Assembly (NCBI RefSeq): GCF_001888055.1
Contig: NZ_LXHZ01000004.1
Span: 1 to 64,000, forward strand
Source of the DNA: Rappaport israeli
GTDB taxonomy: Bacteria > Pseudomonadota > Gammaproteobacteria > Cardiobacteriales > Cardiobacteriaceae
Reading direction: 5' to 3'
DNA length: 64,000 bases
Shown here: positions 39,793 through 47,841 of the stretch, piece by piece
Position numbering within the stretch: the first letter of the stretch is position 1
How the letters are laid out: each line of letters opens with the position of its first letter
Translations under genes and position numbers: made by a program
The notes under the pieces: model-generated
The model's database searches: none
Seen by the model: only the letters and a program-made list of their open reading frames with translations
Told to the model about the DNA's origin: nothing

Positions 39793-41100
39793 ATGACGAC
39801 GCATCAAACCAACCTAGCCCACGCCATCAGCCACACACCCATGAGTGCCTATCAGTGGCTCATCGTTGCCTTGGCCGTTCTTTTAAATATGTTAGACGGC
39901 TTTGACGTGCTGGCGATTGCCTTTACCGCCAAAAGCATTCAGAGCGAGCTTGGGCTAACAGGGGTGCAAATCGGTACGCTCATGAGTGCAGGTTTTATTG
40001 GCATGGCAATCGGCTCTATGGGACTTGCCCCTTTGGCGGACAAATTTGGCAGACGTCCACTACTTATCATAGCAACCGCCCTATCGGCACTGGGCATGTT
40101 TATGACGTATTTTTCGCACAGTGTGGAGACTATCGGCTTTTGGCGCGTGATAACAGGAATTGGCGTGGGCGGCATTTTGCCATGTACCAACGTCATCGTG
40201 AGCGAATACGCCAACCAAAAATGGCGTGGGCTTGCCATTGCCATTTATGCTTGTGGTTTTGGTATTGGGGCGATGCTTGGCGGGCTGTCAGCGGTCATGC
40301 TCCAAGATGAATTTGGCTTTCGTTCGGTATTTATGACAGGGGCGGTATTGACAGGGCTGGCACTGGTGGCACTCGTTAGCCTATTGCCCGAATCGGTGGA
40401 TTTCTTAAACCAAAAACAACCTGCCAACGCCCAAACCAAACTCACCAAAATCGCCCACAAAATCGGCAAACAAGGCAACTGGCAACTGCCCACCCAAAAT
40501 CAATCTGCCAAAGCCAAAGCACCCATCAGCCAGCTCTTTGCCAAAGGTCAATTAAAGACCACGTTGCTCATTTGGGCTGCGTTCATTGCTGTGATGTCGT
40601 CCTTTTATTTTATCAGTTCATGGACACCTGCTCTGTTAGAATCATCAGGACTTGCCAAAGAACAAAGCCAAAAGGTTGGCATGGCAATCAGCATTGGCGG
40701 TACGATAGGCTCGCTCATCTTTGGTTTTTTGGTGAGTAAATTTACCCCAAAATCCACACTCATGGCGTTTGTCGTACTGTCGTCCCTTGCCATTATCGGC
40801 TTTGTGTTTAGTCCCACTTTGACGCTCGCCCTTGTCTTTGCCATTTTGGTCGGCAGCCTTGTCAATGGCTGTATCACAGGACTTTATACCATAAATCCCA
40901 CGCTGTATGCCCCAGAATTTAGAAGCACAGGGGTTGGCACGGCAATCGGCGTGGGGCGTATTGGTTCTATCGTCTCGCCCATGCTGGCAGGGAAACTGTT
41001 GGATGTGGGTATTGGCAAAGATGATTTGTATCTTGGGGCGAGTGGTTTTATTTTATTGGCACTGGTGGCGTTATATTTTTTAAAGCCAAATGAACGTTGA
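39793..41100 (+). CDS. MFS transporter, aromatic acid:H+ symporter type
   Basis: 435 residues with 12 predicted membrane helices. LNMLDGFDVLAIAFTAKSI opens helix 1 with the DGxD-like motif of the AAHS group. GLAPLADKFGRRPLL is the loop 2-3 MFS signature and PTLYAPEFRSTGVGTAIGVG lies in the second half. AAHS carriers import benzoate-type acids; the real substrate is unknown. It belongs to the C-rich foreign block and precedes the methionine-synthase-like gene by 98 bases, so they may be a unit importing a methyl donor or methionine precursor. Confidence 0.85.
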   Translation: MTTHQTNLAHAISHTPMSAYQWLIVALAVLLNMLDGFDVLAIAFTAKSIQSELGLTGVQIGTLMSAGFIGMAIGSMGLAPLADKFGRRPLLIIATALSALGMFMTYFSHSVETIGFWRVITGIGVGGILPCTNVIVSEYANQKWRGLAIAIYACGFGIGAMLGGLSAVMLQDEFGFRSVFMTGAVLTGLALVALVSLLPESVDFLNQKQPANAQTKLTKIAHKIGKQGNWQLPTQNQSAKAKAPISQLFAKGQLKTTLLIWAAFIAVMSSFYFISSWTPALLESSGLAKEQSQKVGMAISIGGTIGSLIFGFLVSKFTPKSTLMAFVVLSSLAIIGFVFSPTLTLALVFAILVGSLVNGCITGLYTINPTLYAPEFRSTGVGTAIGVGRIGSIVSPMLAGKLLDVGIGKDDLYLGASGFILLALVALYFLKPNER

Positions 41101-41198
41101 TTTTTGGGATTTTAAAAATAAATCACAACCCAAACAAGCATTTAACCTTTTTTAATGACTTTTAACCACAGTTTTAACCAAGCAAAAGAGAGTAAGCC

Positions 41199-42341
41199 AT
41201 GAGCCAACTTTTTCCAAACGCCAAACCTCGCAATGTCGCCCCTTATCGCAATGATGTGGTCGGCTCGTTTTTGCGTACCGACACACTAATGAATGCCAAA
41301 GCCAAGCTAAATGCTGGCGAGCTAAGTCAAGATGAGTATGATGTTATTCTAAAAGATGAGATTGGCAAACTGGTCGCCAAACAAAAAGAAAACGGCTTGC
41401 ACGCTGTAACGGACGGTGAGTTTAGCCGTGTGTGGTGGCATTTGGACTTTATGGCGGAATTGGACGGTGTGGAATGGGTGGAAACCGAGAATTTTTCGGT
41501 GCAATTTAAAAATGCCAAGCCAAAAAGCCATAGCGTCAAAATCGTGGATAAGATTGATTTTTCAGACGACCACCCTTTTATCAAAGCCTACCAAATCCTA
41601 AAAGACTGTGCTGGCGACACCCCAACCAAATTCACCATTCCGTCTCCGTCCATGCTACATCTTGTGGCGTGCGTGCGTGATGTCAACTATAAGCCCATTG
41701 AGCTGTATCAAGATGAAAACCATCTGTACGATGACATTGTGGCCGCTTATGTCAAGACCATGTATAAGTTTTATGACATGGGGCTGCGTAACTTACAACT
41801 GGACGATACCAGCTGGGGGCAATTTTGTGCGTTAGACAAAAAGGCAGAATTTGCCGAGCGTGGTATTGATTTTGACAAATTGGCGGTGGACTATGTCGCC
41901 ATGCTAAACCGCATTGTGGATGCCAAACCTGCCGACATGCAAATCACCATGCACATCTGCCGTGGTAATTTCCGCTCAACGTGGTTCTCAGAAGGTGGCT
42001 ATGCTCCGATTGCCAAAGTGGTGTTTGGCACATGCCGAGTGGACGGCTTTTTCTTAGAATATGACAGCGAACGAGCGGGCGACTTTGCCCCACTTGCCCA
42101 CATCAAAGACCAACAAGTCGTGCTAGGCTTGGTAACTTCAAAAACAGGCGACCTTGAAAACAAAGACGACATCATCGCTCGCATCCGTGAGGCCACGCAG
42201 TACGTGGACATCAACCAACTGTGCCTATCGCCACAGTGCGGATTTGCCTCCACAGAAGAGGGCAATATCCTAACCGAAGAAGCCCAGTGGGCGAAGGTGG
42301 ATATGATTAGAAAAATTGCTGATGAAGTTTGGGGCGAGTGA
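41199..42341 (+). CDS. YxjG/MetE-C-type methionine synthase
   Basis: 380 residues, similar to the short core methionine synthases of the YxjG/YxjH group. VVGSFLRTDTLMNAK opens the barrel, and VTDGEFSRVWWHLDFMAELD and LRNLQLDDTSWGQF follow. The predicted zinc ligands are in ITMHICRGNFRS (His, Cys) and LSPQCGFAS (Cys). The MetE N-terminal half is absent, as usual for this group. These enzymes methylate homocysteine from folate or other donors; the donor is uncertain. GAGAG lies before the ATG. Composition matches the MFS gene, consistent with joint transfer. Confidence 0.85.
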   Translation: MSQLFPNAKPRNVAPYRNDVVGSFLRTDTLMNAKAKLNAGELSQDEYDVILKDEIGKLVAKQKENGLHAVTDGEFSRVWWHLDFMAELDGVEWVETENFSVQFKNAKPKSHSVKIVDKIDFSDDHPFIKAYQILKDCAGDTPTKFTIPSPSMLHLVACVRDVNYKPIELYQDENHLYDDIVAAYVKTMYKFYDMGLRNLQLDDTSWGQFCALDKKAEFAERGIDFDKLAVDYVAMLNRIVDAKPADMQITMHICRGNFRSTWFSEGGYAPIAKVVFGTCRVDGFFLEYDSERAGDFAPLAHIKDQQVVLGLVTSKTGDLENKDDIIARIREATQYVDINQLCLSPQCGFASTEEGNILTEEAQWAKVDMIRKIADEVWGE

Positions 42342-42388
42342 TTCTGCCAAAGTAAAAACAGCAAAAAGCGAGGTTGTGGTTGATTTGA

Positions 42389-42613
42389 TGGTGGCGGTTT
42401 GCTTGGGACAATCCGCCTGCTGGTGGTCATCCAGGTCAAGCCATTCGCTGTCGGTGTGTGGCTGTTCCTGATACCAGTCATTTGTTTGGTGATGGGTCGG
42501 TTGGGGTTGGGGAGGTGAGATTTGAACAAAAGCAATTGCATAAAAAATTTAAGCATGCAGTTGATTTTGGAATTGATACCAAAAAATCAAATAAAGATAG
42601 TGAAGAACGGTAA
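42389..42613 (+). pseudogene. MuF-type phage head protein tail with colicin-D-like toxin start
   Basis: A 74-codon open stretch after an in-frame TGA. FAWDNPPAGGHPGQAIRCRC is the characteristic C-terminal motif of Mu-like F (minor head) proteins. It is followed by a linker and FEQKQLHKKFKHAVDFGI, which resembles the beginning of colicin-D/CdiA-type tRNase domains. It then stops, so the catalytic part is missing. Phage F proteins with toxin domains at this position (MuF polymorphic toxins) are known. Everything upstream of the motif is lost, replaced by the end of the methionine-synthase gene. Toxin-family assignment is from memory. Confidence 0.7.
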
Positions 42614-42619
42614 TTTGGT

Positions 42620-43099
42620 ATGAATAGCTTTCAACAATTAATTGATGGCTTTTTTGCAGATGAAATATCAGCACAAGAGTATGTGGATAAGTATTTTGAA
42701 TTGCACAAAAATGGTAATGCAATAGAGAATGATGCTGTCTATAGTACAATATTTTTGGTTAATGATGATTATTATCCGATTGAGTTAAGAGATGAAAATG
42801 ACATTAATGAAACCGAACTAAAAGCCCAGATTAAGCTTTTTTTAGAAAATGGCATTAAAAAAGGTTATGAAATTTTTTATCAATATCAAGGTAAGAACAT
42901 AGCTGAGTATTATCAGAAGCAACACATACCGCTTGATAATGCTGTCTATAAACCTTTGGATATGACTTCTCAAAACTCACAGAATCCGAAACAAAATTCA
43001 TCATTAACTCTCGTAAAACACCTGACGAAGTCAGAGATAGAGTCTTTACGGCAAAGCAAAGCTGATGCGTATCATAAAATGATGAAAATGCCTTTATAA
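42620..43099 (+). CDS. Probable colicin-D-type immunity protein
   Basis: 159 residues starting 6 bases after the toxin remnant's stop. The first 80 or so residues, FQQLIDGFFADEISAQEYVD, acidic loops and LKAQIKLFLENG, look like the helical colicin-D/CdiI immunity fold. This fits the toxin-type fragment directly upstream. The C-terminal half is longer than that domain and ends KSEIESLRQSKADAYHKM, of unknown origin; it may be a fusion. Composition is AT-rich, unlike the methionine-synthase gene before it. As its toxin is truncated, it is an orphan immunity gene that could still protect against related toxins. No clear ribosome site. Confidence 0.65.
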   Translation: MNSFQQLIDGFFADEISAQEYVDKYFELHKNGNAIENDAVYSTIFLVNDDYYPIELRDENDINETELKAQIKLFLENGIKKGYEIFYQYQGKNIAEYYQKQHIPLDNAVYKPLDMTSQNSQNPKQNSSLTLVKHLTKSEIESLRQSKADAYHKMMKMPL

Positions 43100-43121
43100 A
43101 ACTTAAAAAGTTCACCCCAAA

Positions 43122-43147
43122 CCCTAATCGCAAGATTGGGGTTTTTT
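43122..43147 (+). terminator. Terminator after immunity gene
   Basis: CCCTAATC and GATTGGGG pair (one G-T) around GCAA, followed by six Ts. Confidence 0.8.
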
Positions 43148-43174
43148 GTTGGGGGTTAAAAACCAAGCAAAAAT

Positions 43175-43205
43175 CCTAGCGATTACAGTCGTTAGGCTTT
43201 TTTTA
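43175..43205 (+). terminator. Second hairpin with T-run
   Basis: CCTAGCGA and TCGTTAGG pair with one mismatch or wobble and are followed by seven Ts, 28 bases beyond the previous terminator. Confidence 0.6.
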
Positions 43206-43238
43206 TTATCAATCCCATGGCATAAGGATTGATGACTG

Positions 43239-43271
43239 ATGGAACATTTTAACCAATTGGTGAAACAATGA
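43239..43271 (+). CDS. Leader-size micro-ORF (10 codons)
   Basis: MEHFNQLVKQ followed by TGA, whose TGA overlaps the ATG of the next micro-ORF (ATGA). Not recognised. The overlap suggests translational coupling, but chance cannot be excluded at this size. Confidence 0.25.
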   Translation: MEHFNQLVKQ

Positions 43272-43351
43272 AAGTGTTAATTGATAAATATGGCTTTTGG
43301 GGTGCTGTATTGGCAATTATTTTGCTGATTTTGGTGTGGCAATCAGCGTAA
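43268..43351 (+). CDS. 27-residue hydrophobic peptide
   Basis: MKVLIDKYGFWG followed by AVLAIILLILVWQSA and a stop: a short polar start and one membrane-spanning segment. Coupled by ATGA to the micro-ORF before it. The size and layout resemble small membrane peptides of phage or type I toxin loci, but no antisense RNA signal was identified. Function unknown. Confidence 0.4.
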   Translation: MKVLIDKYGFWGAVLAIILLILVWQSA

Positions 43352-43402
43352 ATTATCGCTACATTAAAATAGGAGAAACAATATTAAAATGGGAAAAACA
43401 AT

Positions 43403-43561
43403 ATGAAAATCCAATTTCAAACCGTCATTGGTTTAAAGCCTACCAGCCGTATTGTGCTGAATAATGGGTTTTTGTTGTGTGTTGGGGTTAAGCTTGCTAA
43501 GCCGATGGTCATGACGAGTGTATTCACGAGTGATGTGAAAATAACAAAAGCCATCTCATAA
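43403..43561 (+). CDS. Short hypothetical ORF, possibly a gene fragment
   Basis: 52 codons from an ATG preceded by GGAAAAACAAT. It begins MKIQFQTVIGLKPTSRIVLN. A shifted frame immediately downstream reads TVNAMFGGQSVWLMRA then stop at about 43619, which may be the rest of the same broken gene. I do not recognise it. It is the last element of the island before osmC. Confidence 0.3.
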   Translation: MKIQFQTVIGLKPTSRIVLNNGFLLCVGVKLAKPMVMTSVFTSDVKITKAIS

Positions 43562-43643
43562 CCGATACAGTCAATGCCATGTTTGGTGGTCAGTCGGTGT
43601 GGTTGATGCGTGCTTGATAGGCATGGACTGCTTATCTGTTGAA

Positions 43644-44051
43644 TTATGCTGGATAATGGAATTGTAGAGTTTGTTTTAGCTCGGGATGGAGGCTGTGGGC
43701 GATTGGACAAGATTTAGCCGCTTTTTCTAATGAGGTTCTGGTTTTATCGTCATAAGATTGCGAAAAATGGATGTTAACGATGATTTCTGCAACGCGACGG
43801 GGTTTGTCGGTCATGATTTTTTCTACGCCAATATGAACGTCGGCTAAATCTAGATTAAGGCTTTGAGCTTTAAGCGCCATGATGGTGAGCACGCAGCTGC
43901 CTAAGGCGCTGGCAAGTAGGTCAGTTGGTGAGAAACTTTCTCCGTTTCCGCCATTGTCTACAGGGGCGTCGGTTTGGATTTTGGCGTTGCTTTGTGTGTG
44001 GGTGATATGAGTGCTTAAAGGTGCTTGATAGTCAATGGTCATTTTGCTCAT
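43644..44051 (-). CDS. OsmC/Ohr family protein
   Basis: About 135 residues from the ATG at 44051, chosen because AGGAG precedes it. GESFSPTDLLASALGSCVLT holds the first conserved Cys and KSCPIAHSLHPE the second. These cysteines reduce organic hydroperoxides in the OsmC/Ohr superfamily. The closest layout is the YhfA/general OsmC type, so the peroxide substrate is not certain. It is the first chromosomal gene right of the island and convergent with it. Confidence 0.86.
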   Translation of the reverse strand: MSKMTIDYQAPLSTHITHTQSNAKIQTDAPVDNGGNGESFSPTDLLASALGSCVLTIMALKAQSLNLDLADVHIGVEKIMTDKPRRVAEIIVNIHFSQSYDDKTRTSLEKAAKSCPIAHSLHPELKQTLQFHYPA

Positions 44052-44182
44052 AAATACTCCTTTTGCTTGTAAAAGCTCTATTATAGGGGAAGGATTTGAG
44101 GTTGCCAATGGCTATAGGGCAAATAAATGGCGGTTTTTCTGGGCAGTCTTTATAATTATGCGATTATTTGGAGTTGGATAAG

Positions 44183-44722
44183 ATGATGAGTCGTAAGGTT
44201 GTATTGATTGGGTCTATGGGCGCTGGGAAGACGTCTTTGGGCAAGCGTTTGGCTAAGCGTTTGGGCTGGGCTTTTGTCGATACAGATTATGAGATTTGTA
44301 TGAGAACAGGGGTGGATATTCCAACGATTTTTGAACGCGAGGGGGAGGCGGGATTTCGTTTGCGTGAGCGTGCGATGTTGGAGGAGGTGTTGACTCGTTC
44401 AGGAGATGCAGTGGTGGCGTGTGGCGGTGGGGTTGTGTTATCCGCTGAAAATAGACGGATGATTTCTAGACAATTTTTGGTAGTTTTTTTGGATGTATCA
44501 GTGGGGAGGCAATTGTTGCGTATTTCAGGGGATAAAAATCGCCCGTTAGTAAATGTACAAGACCAAAAGGCGCGATTGATGCAATTGCGTGATGAGCGTT
44601 TGGGGTTATATGAGGGATTAGCAGATATTCGGATTAGCACAGATGCCAATAATTTTGCTCAAACGCTTAAAAAATTATGCTTGGCGGTGAAGGCGCAGTC
44701 AGGAGGTTTTAATGTGTGTTAG
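44183..44722 (+). CDS. aroK: Shikimate kinase
   Basis: About 179 residues. Walker A GSMGAGKT at residues 10-17, DTDYEI with the shikimate-binding Asp, GEAGFRLRE, and ACGGGVV. It phosphorylates shikimate in aromatic amino-acid synthesis. GGAG about 10 bases before the ATG at 44183 supports the start. In many gammaproteobacteria aroK follows pilQ; here it lies upstream of the pil operon instead. Its 3' end overlaps the end of convergent rnhA by 14 bases. Confidence 0.93.
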   Translation: MMSRKVVLIGSMGAGKTSLGKRLAKRLGWAFVDTDYEICMRTGVDIPTIFEREGEAGFRLRERAMLEEVLTRSGDAVVACGGGVVLSAENRRMISRQFLVVFLDVSVGRQLLRISGDKNRPLVNVQDQKARLMQLRDERLGLYEGLADIRISTDANNFAQTLKKLCLAVKAQSGGFNVC

Positions 44723-45165
44723 ATTGGCGGAATGCTTCAATGGCTTGATTGGCAAGATTATCCGCCATTTCGTTACCAGAGTGTCCGCTGTGTCCTTTTA
44801 TCCAGTGCCAGTGAACATTGTGTTTGGTGTTGAGCTGGTCAAGTTGTTGCCAAAGATCTAGGTTTTGGACAGGTTTTTTTTTGCGCGGTTTTCCAACCAT
44901 TTTTTTTCCAAGTGTGTATCCATTGGTTAATACCGTTTTTAACGTAATTAGAGTCGGTTGTTAGGTGAATTTCACAGGGTTTTTTGATGGCTTTGAGCGC
45001 TTCGATGGCAGCAGTCAGTTCCATGCGGTTGTTAGTGGTATGAGCTTGTGCGCCTTTTAAGGTTTTCTCATATACGCCATAACGCAAAAGAACGCCCCAA
45101 CCCCCAATGCCTGGGTTGCCCTTGCACGCGCCATCTGTAAAGATTTCAAGAATTGGTTGTGTCAT
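44709..45165 (-). CDS. rnhA: Ribonuclease HI (frameshifted)
   Basis: Removes RNA from RNA-DNA hybrids. Catalytic carboxylates are in [12 protein letters not shown] (D11), [11 protein letters not shown] and TTDSNYV; the C-terminal [20 protein letters not shown] has the conserved His and Asp. The coding strand has A8 near 44878 where A7 would give [20 protein letters not shown], joining both frames. Rebuilt length of about 152 is typical. It overlaps psd by 4 bases upstream. Confidence 0.93.
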
Positions 45166-46004
45166 ATTTGAGAGTTTAGAGTGGCGATGGGCTGTCCCAT
45201 GAGAATTTTATCGGAGCTTTGTAGTTTTTGAGCCTGCCAGCTAATCTTTGGATTGGCAAAAATAAGGATAACGGTTGAGCCTAAGTTGAAACGACCAATT
45301 TCTGCTCCTTTTTTGAAAAAATGCTGCTCTTTGCTGTAGTCATAATAATTATCGCCGTTATCATGTAGCTCACCGTGCCAAACGGTTTCAATGCTACTGA
45401 CGTTAAGTGCGCCAACTAATACCATCGCCATCAATCCAAAATTAGTCTCAAAAACACACACCGCACGCTCATTTTCAGCAAATATATTAGGAATTTTATC
45501 TAAAAGAGATAGAGATACGCTGTGTTTTTCCCCTGGGCAAAAGCGCATGTTACGCAATTGACCATCACAAGGCATATGTATACGGTGATAGTCATCTGGG
45601 GCAAGATAGAGAGTGGCGGTTTGCCCATGATAAAACTGCTGGGCAAGTGCTGGATCATCGAGTAATTGTTCAAGCGTATAAAGGATGTTTTTAGCTTGTA
45701 CAAGTTTGTTGGTCTCTATGGCGCCAAATTCAGCACACCTGCCATCAACAGGACTAGTCAGTTGAGAACTATCTGGATTGATAGGACGTGCCTTATCAGC
45801 TAAGGCGCGAGTGAAAAAATCATTAAGACTTTTATAATGATAAGGGTTTTTTTCTATTGCAAAACTGGTGTCTGCTCCTGTGATAAGGATATAGATTTTG
45901 ATAATAATATTTTTTAGCCAAGAAGGATGCGTTATCCGCGCTAAACGATACATACCTTGTGTAACTAAATTGCGTGGAATGAGTTTGTATAGTGCTAATT
46001 TCAT
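45162..46004 (-). CDS. psd: Phosphatidylserine decarboxylase
   Basis: 280 residues. [11 protein letters not shown] carries the LGST self-cleavage site that yields the pyruvoyl cofactor. [11 protein letters not shown] and [13 protein letters not shown] are family blocks. It makes phosphatidylethanolamine at the inner membrane. The stop overlaps the rnhA start. Confidence 0.95.
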   Translation of the reverse strand: MKLALYKLIPRNLVTQGMYRLARITHPSWLKNIIIKIYILITGADTSFAIEKNPYHYKSLNDFFTRALADKARPINPDSSQLTSPVDGRCAEFGAIETNKLVQAKNILYTLEQLLDDPALAQQFYHGQTATLYLAPDDYHRIHMPCDGQLRNMRFCPGEKHSVSLSLLDKIPNIFAENERAVCVFETNFGLMAMVLVGALNVSSIETVWHGELHDNGDNYYDYSKEQHFFKKGAEIGRFNLGSTVILIFANPKISWQAQKLQSSDKILMGQPIATLNSQI

Positions 46005-46140
46005 ATGGTTTGATTTTTTGGAAAACGGTTAATTTTATCATGCATATGGATTTAAACAACAAACATGAATCTGTTGATAGCCTCATTAAATCATTAGATA
46101 ATTTAAGATATTAATTATTAAGGGGTTGGAAGAGCCAACC

Positions 46141-46169
46141 TTGCAATGTAAAACAATTAAAGGTATTAT
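46141..46169 (+). promoter_or_regulatory. Sigma70 promoter of rpmE2
   Basis: TTGCAA, 17-base spacer, TATTAT, about 45 bases before the rpmE2 ATG. A GGTTGG-AAGAG-CCAACC hairpin sits immediately upstream of the -35. Confidence 0.65.
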
Positions 46170-46212
46170 CGCGCGCCTTTGTATTTGTTAATCATTCTCT
46201 TTGGAGTAAAAA

Positions 46213-46461
46213 ATGAAAAAAGATATCCACCCTGATTATCGTCCAGTTGTTTTTCAAGATATTAGTGCCGACTACGCCTTTTTGACTCGTTCAACCGTGC
46301 AAACTAAAGACACAATCAAATGGGAAGATGGCGAAGAATACCCTTTAGTGAAAGTAGATATTAGCAGTCAATCTCATCCTTTTTATACGGGCAAACAAAG
46401 CATTATTGATACTGCTGGTCGCGTGGATCGTTTCCGTCGCAAGTATGGAAAAAAGAATTAA
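46213..46461 (+). CDS. rpmE2: Ribosomal protein L31 type B
   Basis: 82 residues, [20 protein letters not shown] then [20 protein letters not shown]. It lacks the four zinc-binding Cys of type A L31, so it is the zinc-independent paralog, often induced under zinc limitation in other bacteria. No Zur box was identified. GGAG lies before the ATG. Confidence 0.95.
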   Translation: MKKDIHPDYRPVVFQDISADYAFLTRSTVQTKDTIKWEDGEEYPLVKVDISSQSHPFYTGKQSIIDTAGRVDRFRRKYGKKN

Positions 46462-46537
46462 GTTTCCAATCTTGACGCTTTATTGCTAATCGGTTAATTT
46501 GGTGCGTCATTAGATTATATAATAATGGAGAAACACG

Positions 46538-47809
46538 ATGAGCCAGCGCACCATAACCTTGATTGACAGTCAATCGGATACTAAAGTTGAACTGCCTGTT
46601 TTAAAACCTGTTTTGGGGAAGTCTGCTATTGATATAGCAAGTCTTCCTAAAAAGTTAAATTTGTTTTCACATGACCCTGGTTTTGTGGCCACTTCAAGTT
46701 GTGAAAGTGCTATTACTTTTATTGACGGTGGTGAAGGCAAGTTGCTCTACAGGGGTTATAGTATTGAAGATTTATGTGAGCACAGTAGTTTTTTAGATAC
46801 AGCTTATTTGCTTTATCACGGAGAATTGCCTGATAAAGCGCAAAGTGCAGCTTATTTAAAAGATATTAAGCATTATCGAATGGTTAATGCGCGTGTCCAT
46901 AATTTTTTCCAAGGCTTTCATTATGATGCGCATCCAATGGCAATGATGACTGGTGTGGTTGGCTCATTATCTGCTTTTTATCATGATGCATTAGATATTA
47001 CAGACGCCTCAAATCGTTATATTACAGCAATGCGCTTGCTTGCAAAAATGCCTACTATCGCTGCATCTGCGCATCGCTACCGCCTTGGTTATCCAGAACT
47101 TTACCCTCAAGCTGAAGACAGCTATACCGAAAGCTTCTTAAGAATGATGTTTCAACGCCCTGGCGATGATTATGAAGTTGATCCATTGGCTGCAAAAGCA
47201 CTAGATTTATTATTTATTTTACACGCAGATCATGAACAAAACGCCTCTACTTCCACTGTAAGACTAGCAGGTAGTACTGGCACTAATCCTTATGCGGCTG
47301 TTGCTTCTGGAATCGCTGCTTTATGGGGCGCTGCACATGGTGGGGCAAATGAAGCTGTTCTAAATATGCTTGATGCGATAGGGCATAAAGAAAATATTGA
47401 TAAGTACATAGCTAAAGCAAAAGATAAAGATGATCCTTTTAAGTTGATGGGATTTGGGCACCGTGTTTATCATAACTATGATCCACGGGCAAAGATAATT
47501 CAAAAATATTGTTATGAAATCTTAGAACATTATGGCAATGACCCGCGCATGGAATTAGCAATGCGCTTGGAAGAGGTTGCGCTAAATGATGAGTATTTTA
47601 TTGAGAGAAAGTTATATCCTAATGTTGATTTCTATTCCGGCATTATTTATAGCGCTCTAGGAATTCCAACTAATATGTTTACGGTAATGTTTGCTGTGGC
47701 TAGAACGGCGGGATGGGTTGCTCATTGGAATGAAATGATTACAAATGGTTATAGGATTGGACGTCCGCGGCAGCTTTATATGGGTTCTGCGCAGCGTAAA
47801 TTTAAATAA
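46538..47809 (+). CDS. gltA: Citrate synthase
   Basis: 423 residues of the hexameric type II kind. Catalytic His blocks are HADHEQNASTSTVRLAGS and GFGHRVYHNYDPRA, with the Asp in PNVDFYSGIIY. It starts the TCA cycle. It is separated from sucAB-lpd by 25 kb and lies 32 bases before pilM. GGAG at the right distance supports the ATG. Confidence 0.96.
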   Translation: MSQRTITLIDSQSDTKVELPVLKPVLGKSAIDIASLPKKLNLFSHDPGFVATSSCESAITFIDGGEGKLLYRGYSIEDLCEHSSFLDTAYLLYHGELPDKAQSAAYLKDIKHYRMVNARVHNFFQGFHYDAHPMAMMTGVVGSLSAFYHDALDITDASNRYITAMRLLAKMPTIAASAHRYRLGYPELYPQAEDSYTESFLRMMFQRPGDDYEVDPLAAKALDLLFILHADHEQNASTSTVRLAGSTGTNPYAAVASGIAALWGAAHGGANEAVLNMLDAIGHKENIDKYIAKAKDKDDPFKLMGFGHRVYHNYDPRAKIIQKYCYEILEHYGNDPRMELAMRLEEVALNDEYFIERKLYPNVDFYSGIIYSALGIPTNMFTVMFAVARTAGWVAHWNEMITNGYRIGRPRQLYMGSAQRKFK

Positions 47810-47841
47810 GGTTGTCCTGCTATAAAAGGAGTTAAAGAAAT

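Noticed and set aside
43417-43710. 97-codon minus-strand ORF across the island end and osmC
   Set aside because: It overlaps the end of osmC in another frame and has no recognisable domain.
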